DNA of 55,309 nucleotides. Origin: Bondarzewia mesenterica (Eukaryota; Basidiomycota; Agaricomycetes; Russulales; Bondarzewiaceae). A program made the position numbers and the translations under genes. Location of the stretch: assembly GCA_004802705.1 (NCBI GenBank), contig SGPL01000190.1, positions 1-55,309 on the forward strand. The letters run 5' to 3'. Positions 34,696-44,409 of this stretch are shown here, piece after piece. Position 1 is the stretch's first letter. Each line of letters begins with the position of its first letter. Under the pieces are notes generated by a model, which was given only the letters and a program-made list of their open reading frames with translations, was not told the origin of the DNA and ran no database searches.

Positions 34696-35773
34696 TGATG
34701 AGCACCCCTGCTCCTTAACCTTGAAGACTACTATTTTTGTCCCTTTGTTTCAGATCCCAAGACTCCATCATTCTCGTCCTTTTGTGATCTCTTGCGATCT
34801 CTTCCGACCTTTTGCGACCTTTTGCGATCACTTCTCAGCTTGGCTGCTTCAACCTCCGATCACGAGACCATTCTTTGTCAATGCTCCAGACCTTCTCCAC
34901 GTGTCGGACTTCTGCAATCGATGATGCCGAGCAGCACTCAAGCTCATCCATTCAGCTCGACAGTTTTTGGTATCATCGGCCGACCATCTGCAACATCGCC
35001 CGCATCCTGTTCTGATCCAATATCGCTCGAAGCACACGCTCCTCCGTTCTGTTGTTTTATCGCATGTTATTTCCAGGAAACTTCGCAGGGTGCCTATCGG
35101 GTTCACCAGATTACCTTTTTACCTTTCGATCTCACATGCTTTTGCTTCCCTTCACACCAATGCCGGATTACCGGTCACTGAATCTTCCTGTTCCTATTTT
35201 TCCTTCTATTCTTCCTGCTCTGACTTTGCCCTTGTTCGCTCATTTTCTACCTTCATCGTACAATGTTCGCTATATCTTTTGCTCTCCCTTCTCCGCTCCC
35301 CGCTCAGTATATAAGCTATGATATGTCTCTGCAAAATATCAGATCAGTCTACGGACTTCAGACCTCATTTTACCTGTGCGAACTGCGACTGCGACCTGCG
35401 ACCTTGCGACTTTGACTTTGCTTTTGCTGTGACTTACTGCGACCTTCGACTTGCTGTGACCTTCGACATTGCTGCGACCTTCGACTTTGCTCCTCTACCT
35501 CTAAAAACACCATGCTTTGTCTCTATATCCTATCCATCCTCCCGATCTATAACATCTTTGACCTTTGACCTGAATATCGCACTGACTTCGCATCCTCGTC
35601 GGAACATCGCGCCGATATCGCAATTGATCGCACGCTCTCATTCATCCTTCGTACCCATCTACTCACACATCTGTGTCTTCGCAGCAGACGTCTACTCGAC
35701 TCACCCTCTTACACATCACCTGTGGTGTCTTTTGGGGTGTTGTTTCTCCCCTAGGGGCATCGCGAGTGTATCA
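34696..35773 (+). repeat. LTR3 of the Gypsy array
   Basis: This is about 1078 bp with TG...CA ends and TATATAA at 35308-35314. After the TATA region it holds a CpG-rich tract of TGCGAC/TTCGAC repeats (35380-35500). It ends TGTATCA at 35773, after which sequence of the YR recombinase gene begins at once. No primer-binding site follows, so this is the terminal LTR. Confidence 0.95.
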
Positions 35774-36726
35774 CCACTAATCCCCGTTAGGTTTTGAGCT
35801 TTTCAAACGCGGTTGCACCTCTCAAGAAACCATGGTTTCGTTAAGGGGAGCCAGCCATCGTCCTGACAAAAGGCAAAGAGGGGGGCCGTAGGTGGGATAT
35901 CTTGGTTCTGTGCAAGATGATTTCGGAAGGGTAGCTGCATTTCTGACCATTCCGTGAGAGCACTTAGTGTTTCTGGCCACATTTTTGTTTGGATCGAAAT
36001 CGTGTCATCCTACAATTATGAGTTCTCCGAGATGGCAATAGGCCCAAAAAGAGATGGAGGTGATGGCCCAAACTGCCGCATTGAAAGTGTTTGACAAGTC
36101 CAGGTCCTGCAAGAGAGCCAAAATGTGCTCGTATGTGACTGGAGGTCGTGGTGGTCATTTTGAAGATGCAGGTGCTAGGTTGACGACTCCTTTCAATGCT
36201 CATTTTAGTTGTGGACCGCTGCACCATGTGGCTCCATTGATCTCGTGCTAAAATTTAGCCCAGAGATCCAGTTATCTGCTGATCCTACTTTGGCGGCTCT
36301 GCTGGAGGTGAATCTGGCAAGTAGGGCGTCCGATGCGGGCATGCGAATGGATTCCAGAATTGATAGCGAGTCACAGTATTGCGTGAATCTGAGAAGTCCG
36401 GCTGCTTAGCCTTCCCTAGTGGAATTGTCAATAGAAAGAAGCATAACACTGCGCTTGTGTTGAAAAGCGTGGTCTCCTAGCAGATCTCTGTCTAGGGCAG
36501 ATTGAAGTAAGGAAAAAGGGGTCGACCAATCAGATATCCTGTTGCGAGCGAGAATGTGCGGCCTGAAGATGGAAGGGTGGTACTCATCGCCGCTTTTTGG
36601 TTTCCTGGGTTTTGAATTTTGTCCGACTGAGGTGCACGGAGGTACCACCAGGAAGCCACCAGAATGGGCTGCCGACGAGGTACCAGTTTCGTCTGTAGAC
36701 GCGAAATCAAGAGAACAATGAGACAT
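35774..36726 (-). pseudogene. Tyrosine recombinase of a YR (DIRS/Ngaro-like) retrotransposon, truncated
   Basis: Read on the minus strand from ATG 36726, the protein contains RDLLGDHAFQHKRS, the N-terminal SAM-like core-binding segment (AAGLLRFTQYCDSL, MPASDALLARF), then VTYEHILALLQDLDLSNTF and AYCHLGELI. In this family the last motif is normally CRLGEL, whose arginine is the first catalytic residue; here it is histidine. The C-terminal part APLFAF...GWLPLTKPWFLERCN is present with a stop where tryptophan is expected. The gene ends at 35774, where LTR3 abuts, before the HxxR and tyrosine blocks. Several stops (near 36408, 36238, 36170, 35805) confirm it is dead. A yeast-type integrase function is thus lost. 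Confidence 0.75.
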
Positions 36727-38650
36727 GTAAGAGATAAGGTGTGAGCGCTTCCAGCAGTGGAATGCGAAAATCTACTTGAAGAATGCCGTCGACTGCTATC
36801 CCGCGCGAGATAGGATCGGCCCGGTTTTCTTTGGATGTGATGTATGAGAAATCGAAGACCACGTTGGTGGCCATTCCGAATGCTTCAGCTCATCTGATGC
36901 ATTGATTGACCATCCAGTTTTTGCTGCAGCCTTTTTGGAAGGCTCTAATCACGCCTTGATTATCGCTTCGAATCAGGACGGTTGTGTTGGTAATACCATG
37001 CGTTTCGATCGCTGAGATGGTGAGCTCGATGGCTATGGCCTCACCCCATCCGATGTCATGTCCGACGCCCTCATTCCAGCCTGATTCCCATTTCCACGCT
37101 GCATAATGGGTGTCTTTCCATATTAACCTGACACCCCACTCTGACGATGCGTCGACCCATATGCTCATGTCCTGTGTGGGCATCCTGGGGTGTATGTGGC
37201 ACACTCGAGTGCCTGTCGTTAGTCTTGTGGACCACCATTGCAGGTCTGTCCAGACAGAATGCTGTGGGAAACGAGATTTGGCCCTTCTGACTGGGCATTT
37301 GTCGAAGGAGGCGATGAAAGATGAGAGGGATGTGAGATGTGATCATCCTTCAGGGTATACGAAGGTCGCGTGTACTAGAGAGCTGTTCAGGCTAAGAGTA
37401 TCTTTGAGAAGGCATCTTCTCTCCTTGTACTTCCCCATGAAAGTCTGTAATTTCGTGATTATCTTTATCAGTTTTCTTTCTGTCAACTCCACTGTCCGCT
37501 GTGGTATGTCCCAGCGGAACCCAACATAAGTGAAAATGAAATCGAATTCTTGACCCTTGTTAACATGCCATGGGACTCCCAACGTGCGAATCAGTGATTT
37601 TGCACCATCCCTATCAGAGTCATACTCGAATATGGTGTGATCGCCTGCCACTATCTTAAAACCCATTGGTGAGCGAAAGATAGTGACNTTGTCCACCCAT
37701 TTGAATGCAGGACNTACTTCCACCCCCCTNCAGATGTCCATCGTGGCATCAGNGATCTCCCCCTGAAGACCAGAGGCAGTCGCTAANCCAAAAGGAGCTA
37801 CGTGGTCTAAAAAGTAGACACCACGATGTGCGACAANCACAAATTTTTTGTCGCGNGGGTGAATGGGCATAGTGCGATACGCTTTTTCAATGTCTAGCAT
37901 CGCTGCTTGTGTACCCTCCGGGGCACTTGCAATCTGCAAGAAATCAACCAGCGTTGATTAGTTGCGAATGACGCATTGTATCGCNCCTTCAGCGCATAGG
38001 ACCACTNGTCTAAGCCCCATTGGGCTNTCGATGCGCANNAAGCGCATTCTGCAACGTGCAGCTAGGAATCATAAGACATGATTATGGACCCCACTGGGTG
38101 ACNTCGTGCAGACGAATCAACGCCGNTGCGTATTCGCAATTTTTTTAACCCCATAGGATACTAGAANGAGATACTCACTACGTCGGCTACCATGGCCGCT
38201 GTGCCCCATTCAGTGGGGTAGTCGTCTGAGTCCAAGAGGTCATTCATGCTTTGCCCGTGCTCACCCACGAATGATATGTTCTGCACGATTCTACATTTGA
38301 TCTTGTGGTCATCGTCTTCGGTGACCACNACATGGACCAGACAGGCCNNGAAGGTGCTGCCGCATAATGATTCCATCTGTTCTTTGGTGAACGGTCCGTC
38401 CATTCAGCCAGATTCTATTTCCTCATCAAGATATTTATCGATCTATATGTCATCCTCTGAGGGACGATATGGTGGGATGATGTTGTGCNGTAAGTATGAG
38501 TTTTCGACACCCACAAAGAAGCCATTTTTGATTGAATCGCATAGATGCGGATATCGATTGGTGAGTTTGAGATTGTCTAAGAAGAGTCTGAAGGCATCGG
38601 GATTGTAAGGGGTAATAATGCGATCGAGGATGGAGGATGATGGAGCAGGA
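36727..38650 (-). pseudogene. Reverse transcriptase-RNase H of the YR retrotransposon
   Basis: The frame starts near 38630 with ITPYNPDAF and LTNRYPHLC, typical of the N-terminal RT part in these elements. It continues to TEWGTAAMVADVV (near 38190), is interrupted by an intron-like insert (about 37936-38180, GTGAG...TTGCAG), and resumes with APEGTQAAMLDIEKAYRTM (37880-37930). The catalytic motif reads WVD followed by an AAN codon (N at 37688), so the second aspartate is replaced by Asn or Lys whatever the base. RNase H follows (SIWVDASSEWG near 37170; RSDNQGVIRAF near 36960; ADPISRGIAVDG near 36790). A stop lies near 36893. The order Gag-RT-RH-YR identifies a DIRS/Ngaro-like element. Confidence 0.75.
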
Positions 38651-38659
38651 ATGATGAGA

Positions 38660-40128
38660 TCAGGATTATTGGGAATATTAGATGTGTCGAAAGGCAATCT
38701 GAGATTGCATAATGGAGTGGCGGAGATACTAGGCTGTTGGGCAAGAATTGCTACTGGCGTNGTGGTCACTGCCTCCACACATGGAGCAGTAGTGCTGAAC
38801 TTTGGTCCCGTGCTTGCTGGCACAACCTTCCACTCCTTTNGCGTTGAACCAGAAGCAGTATTCTGTTTTGTCNTTTTTGATGTCAACGAGGGTGCCATTT
38901 TTCTTATTCCACCTGGAGGTAACNGGTTTGTTCCTNAAGGTGCTCGCTTGGGTGNAGGTTTTNACATTATGACCAGATGTGCNGCATATGAGGCAGACGC
39001 TCCCTCCAGAATGCGAGGGTCTGCCACCCTGAAAGGGCCTCGAAAAAATTGGTGCCTCGTGATTCTCGTTGATTCNATGAGTAAGGATGAAATCTGTTGC
39101 TGTTGCCGAAGGATCTGTTCNGCATCGTAGCTTTAGTTNATTTGTCATCCATCTCTTTTATCATCCTTTCACTCCGTTCTCTCCCGGCTGATGTGCGGAA
39201 GCCTTGTAAGCAGTGTGCCTAGACCTGCTCATTGAATTCNTGCCTTTCGGCATAGTATAGGGATCNTTCGGCGATATCAAAGGCCAAGATTGCATCGAAT
39301 TCAGATCTCCACTAAGTCAGGGNGCACAGCCTTTCATAATGATCGTGNCATCTCTGTTNTACGGGATNGTCCGCTGTTTCCTTTAAAAACTTTTTGTAAT
39401 TACCCCAGGCCTCCTGCCATAATNCTGGTTNNATTTTGATTTCTTCTCGAAGGTGAATGGATCGAGAAGCTGCGCGCTCGGTCCGTCCTTTGTGACCATC
39501 TTTTTTTTNGTACAAAGAAGCTTGCGTGGCAAGCGCCTTCTGCGCATCGTTAGTGAATAAATTCAGTCTGGTGTAGAAACCTTTTTTCTGCCAGAGTGAA
39601 GACTTCNTCATGCACGTTGATANGCTCATCNAAGGAGGAAGGCTTTTCGNTGCTTTTCGAGAAGANAAGTTTTGCATTTGGAAGCTTCTGGAGCAAGGGG
39701 GGTGATTGTATGCACTTGGAAGCTTCTGGAGCGAGGGGGGTGATTGTATGCACTTGGTTATCAGGTGTCGACACCTTAGGGACATTCGGTCCACCGTTGC
39801 TCTTGCNANATAGCTCTCCCGCAATCTTCAGGGCCATCTAGTTTACCATTTCTTGCATCTCGGGGGGAAGATTTGCAAATTTATTGGACCCAATGGTTGC
39901 CGCGGAGTCCAGNTTCCTAACAGCTCCACTTGTATCTGCGCNCTCTGGGCTGTTGTCCTGCTCGGGGGTAGGATGGNGCAGCATACTGGTTTGAGTCCCC
40001 GTGCCACTTTGATTGGCTGTGGTGCTTTAGGTGCTGAGCTCGTTCGATAAGGTCCGGGGGAGTGTATGCGTCCTCTCAGGACCTCGGTTGTTGTTGTTGC
40101 CCGTAGGTAGTTGGTTGTCTGAAGTCAT
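38660..40128 (-). pseudogene. Gag-like protein of the YR retrotransposon
   Basis: Read on the minus strand from ATG 40128 (MTSDNQLPTG). A low-complexity start leads to a Gag core (LWQEAWGNYKKFLKETAD near 39370; RSEFDAILAFDIA near 39270). A zinc-finger region follows with CLIC...SGHN near 38960-38990 and CFWFN...HYCSMCGGSDH near 38770-38860. A 38-bp tandem duplication at 39681-39756 breaks the frame, and several N and stops follow. Nucleic-acid packaging is the expected role by family. Confidence 0.65.
39681..39756 (+). repeat. 38-bp tandem duplication in the YR gag
   Basis: GAAGCTTCTGGAGC starts at 39681 and again at 39719, and the two 38-bp units differ by one base. As 38 is not a multiple of three, it shifts the Gag frame. 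Confidence 0.9.
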
Positions 40129-40389
40129 GATGTGAGTGCGAATAAGAAATTTGAGAGAGTGTGTTCGAAAATTTGAGGGCCCTAAGAGCAGATGGTAGAT
40201 GCGAGACAAGGGACTCNAAATTTTCTTTCATCCCTTCGTCCTTATTTAATGGATGACCTACGTCATCGTTACAATGTCCAATGGGACGACTTGCCTCGAT
40301 AATCACGTGACTAGTTAGCCTACATAAGACCTTGTATTTCGCAGGCTCAATTTTATTTCTTATTGCACCTTTTGCCTTGCTTCAGGTCT
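40129..40389. other. Upstream region of the YR gag
   Basis: No gene is seen. It contains a TTATTTAATGG sequence (near 40241) that could be an AT-rich promoter for the minus-strand element, but this is weak. Terminal repeats of the YR element were not identified. Confidence 0.3.
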
Positions 40390-41284
40390 ATCGCCGCTTT
40401 CCACTNTAGTTCCTCTTTTGGCCTGCCGATTCTGACGGGGACTACATCAGATCCTCCGCTCTCNAGCCTTCACCATCTTGTTCATCGAGCACGTTTGTTG
40501 GTGGCAACGGAANAGGAGTCCACTGGCTGGGTGCGTACNGTGGCGGGTGATGATAGNGGAGGGGATGGGCCCACCGTGACAGAGAGCTGAACAGCGGGCG
40601 GACAAGCGAAGATAGGATGGTGTCCGTGACCCAGGGCCACTGACNCTACGAACTCCTCCGGAAGAGCCTCAGCTTCTGGTGGCCGCGAGTGATAAGTAAA
40701 CANGTCTGTCGTGTTAGAGACATCGTGGTGATCTGGTGGACGGAGTAATGAGAGCCTTGGTCGAATGGGTGCAGGACGTCATATTTTCCAATGAATGTGT
40801 TCTGCAATGCAGATGAGTTAAGTNGTGGGAGCTTATTGTGTGAGCANGACACACTCACCGGCAATAGACTCTGAGGTATTTCATGGGTTTCGAGACACTT
40901 TCTGGTNCAAAGACTCTGGCAGCCACAAATCATAANGTTGTCGAGACGGAGTGGTGTNAGATGGGGATTATGGAAAGACATGACGGAAATGGCGAAATAA
41001 ATTNTCGAGCAGCGGTCGCCAGTGGGTACAACTTCGAANGTGGGCTCGAACTCATCTGTCGCTTCTTCTGTTTGTTTTATAGCCACAATATTGAGTGTTC
41101 TCCCCAAAATGAGAACAATGTCCTCCCTATCGGTGAGTCGTGTGTTTCTGTCAGTTGCCATCCAGTGCGTGCCTCGGTAGTAAACCTCATTTGTTCTACC
41201 ACTCGTCGTATTCTCAAACATAGATTCTATCTCGCTGAGGATTGCAATTGAAGGAAATAGTACATAGCTACGAGTCGAAATCAT
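40390..41284 (-). pseudogene. Unknown spliced gene, decayed
   Basis: Read on the minus strand from ATG 41284, about 140 codons are open (including YYRGTHWMATDRNTRLTD and YFAISVMSFHNPH). Then a GTGAGTGTGTC donor near 40859 and a TTGCAG acceptor near 40803 suggest a 55-nt intron. Downstream a frame with SVATNKRARRTRWR continues towards 40390. Eight or more N and possible stops prevent a firm model. I do not recognise the family. Confidence 0.4.
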
Positions 41285-41654
41285 CCTGCAGAATATTCCT
41301 TGCTAGCATTCGCCTTCCACAGTGTGCACTCTCCTCCATCTTCTGCATATTTGCGCGCGTCTTTCACCTCTGCTTCACTTTCTTGAAGGCTTCATCTACT
41401 TGGAGCGTTTCTCTGGGTCTGATCCTCACTATCTTCTNAAGAATTATGTTTCNGNTTTTAAACGCTTCCATCCAATTGCTATGCCTCGCCCTCAGGCTGC
41501 TGAATCTTATGCTCAGACCGTTGAACTTCGTGCTTTTCTNAATTGCATTCTCTTATTGGGTGCATTTCGGTATCCTGTCATTCTAACTCCTTTGAAATCT
41601 CGCGAAATTGAGTGGAAAAAGCCTCGTCGATATAGGTCCACGGAATGTTTGATT
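41285..41654 (+). other. Open plus-strand stretch of unknown nature
   Basis: An open frame of ~110 codons with several N covers this gap (for example FLEGFIYLERFSGSDPHYL). Its composition is protein-like, but no family, start or splice structure supports it. It may be a chance frame between two minus-strand relics. Confidence 0.2.
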
Positions 41655-42257
41655 CTAGAGACCTCTTCTTCGGCCTTCTCGTGCTCTAAGCAGCATAGAA
41701 TGAAAAACGGATGTCANAGAGAGATGAAGCCACCNTATCACCTTGACCNGCCTGAGGCTCGGATATTTCGACTCTGTGCAATGTTTACTGTCAAGATCNC
41801 AGCATTCGCAGTAGCGGCTTTTTGAAGAGTCGGATTGACCATTCAGTCTATCGGTAGACTTGTACGTACCTTGAATCCTCGCACGCAACTCTACATTGAG
41901 TACAGCTTTGACGCTTTCTNAGTCTTCGACTGTTCCCNTCAAAATGCCAGCTGGAGGGATATAGACTCCGCCCTCGCACACTTCAACAATAGGGACGCTA
42001 GAGTCCTGCTAGTGTTTCGGTCGCTCATGCATAGAATTTGAATTTACCACTGAATACCAACTGACTGATATCACGATGCAAGGATGCGCATTGAAGGACA
42101 CACATCCTCTGGTCCCCACGCGCNCCATGTCATATTCAAATGGCCTCAATTTGCTCCTCAGTGTGAACGACGGCCTCTCTCCNTAGGGGCCCACGCCAAT
42201 ATCATCATGTGTCTGTATGCCCCCACAGTCGGACTCANATGTGCAGTGCAGTGTCAT
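41655..42257 (-). pseudogene. Unknown gene fragment, decayed
   Basis: The minus-strand frame from about 42257 reads GERPSFTLRSKLRPFEYDM, then CVSFNAHPCIVISVSWYS, a TAG stop near 42010, and in the same frame VCEGGVYIPPAGIL up to a GTACGT donor near 41870. The same-frame continuation over one stop suggests a single decayed exon. No known domain is recognised. It could be an upstream part of the unknown gene at 40390-41284. Confidence 0.4.
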
Positions 42258-43389
42258 TCACGTGCGTGTTGAAAATCGACTCGACTGGAAATAAGCAGAG
42301 TAAGACGTGGGTGCAAATTATCCTGCCTGACATTCTTGCCGACNAAAAATGTCTCCTNAACNGCTCCTGCNCCTACCTACCCTTCATTCTGAAGCTTGTT
42401 TTTCACCCATGAGGGCATACACACATCATTTCGCCTGTCCCCATCTCTTTTTGGCTTCTATTCTTTTTTTGTTTGACGAGCCTTTGTGCGCTCAGACCTG
42501 CCTTCTTAGCATATCCTTAGTCTCCTTTGCAGACCTCACACAGAAGACAATCGTTCTGTGTATTGATTCAGATATCGGAAATGAAAGTTAGCATTCAGTC
42601 AATAGTCCTGGAGCAANGTCACTGTAGCAAGTACATGGCCGAGAATTATGGTAAAAACCGACTGTAGCAAANAAAAAGGGCTTTAATGTCGGGGTCTTAC
42701 TGNCAGAAGCCGTGTCTTGTCAGTCTGCAGAGTCTCANTAGCTTCGGGGTCATATATGAAAGATGAGTAAGTTATCGTATTCACCCACTCGAACGAAACA
42801 TANNATTGTGGCCATCAGCAAAGTACCTCAATACATTGCNCTCNATTGAAAAGAGCATTAAAGTCTTGTAAAGTGGTCGACGATTNTGGCACGCGGACAC
42901 AGGATGCACTGATGAAATAAAGTCCTATTGCAATATGTAAAGTTTATTGGCTTGCCACNGCTGTCCTGTTATTATGCTGACTCTCAAGGGGTGTTGCATC
43001 AGGTTGTGTCGGCGATACAAGCCTTACAACAGGANGTACTAGTGTAACTAGAGCAGACACTTGATTTTTTTGTATTAAGCTANGTTGTGAGATGTGGGCA
43101 TGTTTTGGAATCATCAATCGAGTAAAGCAAACACCATCAGGAAAAAGTCGATTTGGCCATAGTTTGCNAGTCAGCTTTGTTCACTGATAGTGTAATGATT
43201 GCTCACCATAGACTCGGCCGACGGAAATATAGGTGTCTAGAGGCCGCGGCCAGACCTATGTTGGAAATGTTGATATATAGAGTGCCCTGGAAACAATCTC
43301 GAGCACTTGATTATTTGTGAGGTCGGCTCTATCGGCTATATGTGCAACGAAATACTATGGGTTACTATATAGTATCTTAGACAGCTTAA
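42258..43389. other. Region without recognisable genes
   Basis: This is mixed AT-rich sequence with scattered N. I see no open frame with splice support, repeat or known motif. Confidence 0.5.
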
Positions 43390-43441
43390 CTAGCAAATAA
43401 GAAGGTGAAATCCAGAAAAACTAATGCTTCAATATTTATCA

Positions 43442-43519
43442 CATGAGAGATTTGAACCCAAGACCTCAACAAACAGCAAGCACTTTGAGCACTTTTAACC
43501 ACTAAGCCAAATGGCTCAT
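43442..43519 (-). other. tRNA-like segment in left arm
   Basis: On the minus strand this 78-nt segment starts ATGAGCC and ends CTCTCATG, so the ends can pair (ATGAG/CTCAT). It carries an A-box-like TGGCTTAGTGGTTAA and a B-box GGTTCAAATC. The spacing is tRNA-like, but stems are imperfect, so I do not call a functional tRNA. Confidence 0.5.
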
Positions 43520-43820
43520 ATAATTATAGTTAGTTATTGAATTATATACCGCAATTTTCGACTTGGAAACTTTTCCATCTGGGTATCCAGTGTGATGAAT
43601 ATTTTTCGCTTTTTGGACAGTTTTCATGCACCAATATGTGACATACCTTATATCACCAGCAAGCTACTGATGAGAAGAGTTTAAATATCTAGTTATGAGG
43701 TCACAGCTAGAATCTGTTGAGTGCACCTGCAGCAGATATCCATTTCACCCCTAGACATCTAGATGAAAAAGTTTTAAGTCGAAAAATACGGTATATAATT
43801 CAATAAGCAACTATAATTGT

Positions 43821-43946
43821 ATGAGCCATTTGGCTTAATGGTTAAAAGTGCCCAAAATGCTTGCTGTTTGCTGAGGTCAAATGCTTGCTGTTTGCTGAGG
43901 TCAAATGCTTGCTGTTTGCTGAGGTCTTCGGTTCAAATCTCTCATG
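43821..43946 (+). other. tRNA-like segment in right arm, expanded by 24-bp repeats
   Basis: It has the same A-box (TGGCTTAATGGTTAA) and B-box (GGTTCAAATC) as the left arm. Three copies of a 24-bp unit (starting at 43855, 43879 and 43903) replace the single unit of the left arm, lengthening the intervening region by 48 bp. Confidence 0.55.
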
Positions 43947-43998
43947 TGGTAAATATTAAAACATTAGTTTTTTCGGATTTCATCTTCTTATTTGCTAG

Positions 43999-44409
43999 TA
44001 CACCGCCCGCCCCTGAGTGCTATCAAGGCCTATAGCTAACAATAAAGACTATGATACAACAAGTTTACCCATATGTCATAGAGCCTATAGCCAACTCTAT
44101 AGTTGTCTATAGCACTTCATTGTAAACATGACAAACTATGGATCACAACATAACAAGGGGCTTGCAACGGAGCTATGGGCACTATGTAGACTATATTGGT
44201 CTCAATATACTTCTGACTTTTTCCTGATGATGCGTTTTCTCAGCGATGCATATGAAAGCTTGAGAAATCATGGAAAATATTGAAGTTGAAATCGAGTCTT
44301 TGATCTCATAATGTGACCGAACAGGGAGAGAACGCGTAAACAGTAAAATGTACTGGGGTAGCTCTCCTCCCTCTAGCTCCTCTTCATCTGTATCGTCCTC
44401 TTCCTCTTC
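43999..44409. other. Spacer between foldback element and NTPase gene
   Basis: It contains repeated CTATAG motifs near 44030-44120 and would include the 3' untranslated region of the minus-strand NTPase gene. No gene is seen. Confidence 0.4.

Larger units (their letters stand above)
15906..35773 (+). mobile_element. Tandem Ty3/Gypsy array: LTR1-B-LTR2-C-LTR3
   Basis: Two complete internal regions share three LTRs in head-to-tail order. Each LTR starts TGATGAGC and ends TGTATCA. Each 5' side is followed by TTT and a TGGAGCCCAC primer-binding site, and each 3' side is preceded by a GGGAGGAGA polypurine tract. The domain order gag-protease-RT-RNaseH-integrase is that of Ty3/Gypsy (Metaviridae). 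The five bases to the left (GCCAT) and right (CCACT) of the array do not match, and the left flank is a TET/JBP gene while the right flank is a YR recombinase gene. A single clean insertion is therefore not supported. All coding regions carry stops. Confidence 0.9.
43390..43998. mobile_element. Small foldback (MITE-like) element with tRNA-like arms
   Basis: Inverted arms start with CTAGCAAATAAGAAG at 43390 and end with its complement CTTCTTATTTGCTAG at 43998. The left arm is 43390-43582 and the right arm 43759-43998, separated by a ~175-bp spacer. The arms differ by two extra 24-bp units in the right arm. No coding sequence is present. No target-site duplication is evident by eye. Confidence 0.75.

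Noticed and set aside
34696..35773. Independent solo LTR at 34696-35773
   Set aside because: It is directly preceded by the PPT of copy C, so it is that copy's 3' LTR. A solo LTR would need a target duplication, which is absent.
43855..43926. CRISPR-like array
   Set aside because: Three 24-bp units are directly adjacent with no spacers, in a eukaryotic foldback element.
43821..43946. Functional tRNA gene
   Set aside because: A and B boxes are present, but stems are imperfect and the anticodon region is expanded by 24-bp repeats, so only a tRNA-like relic is supported.
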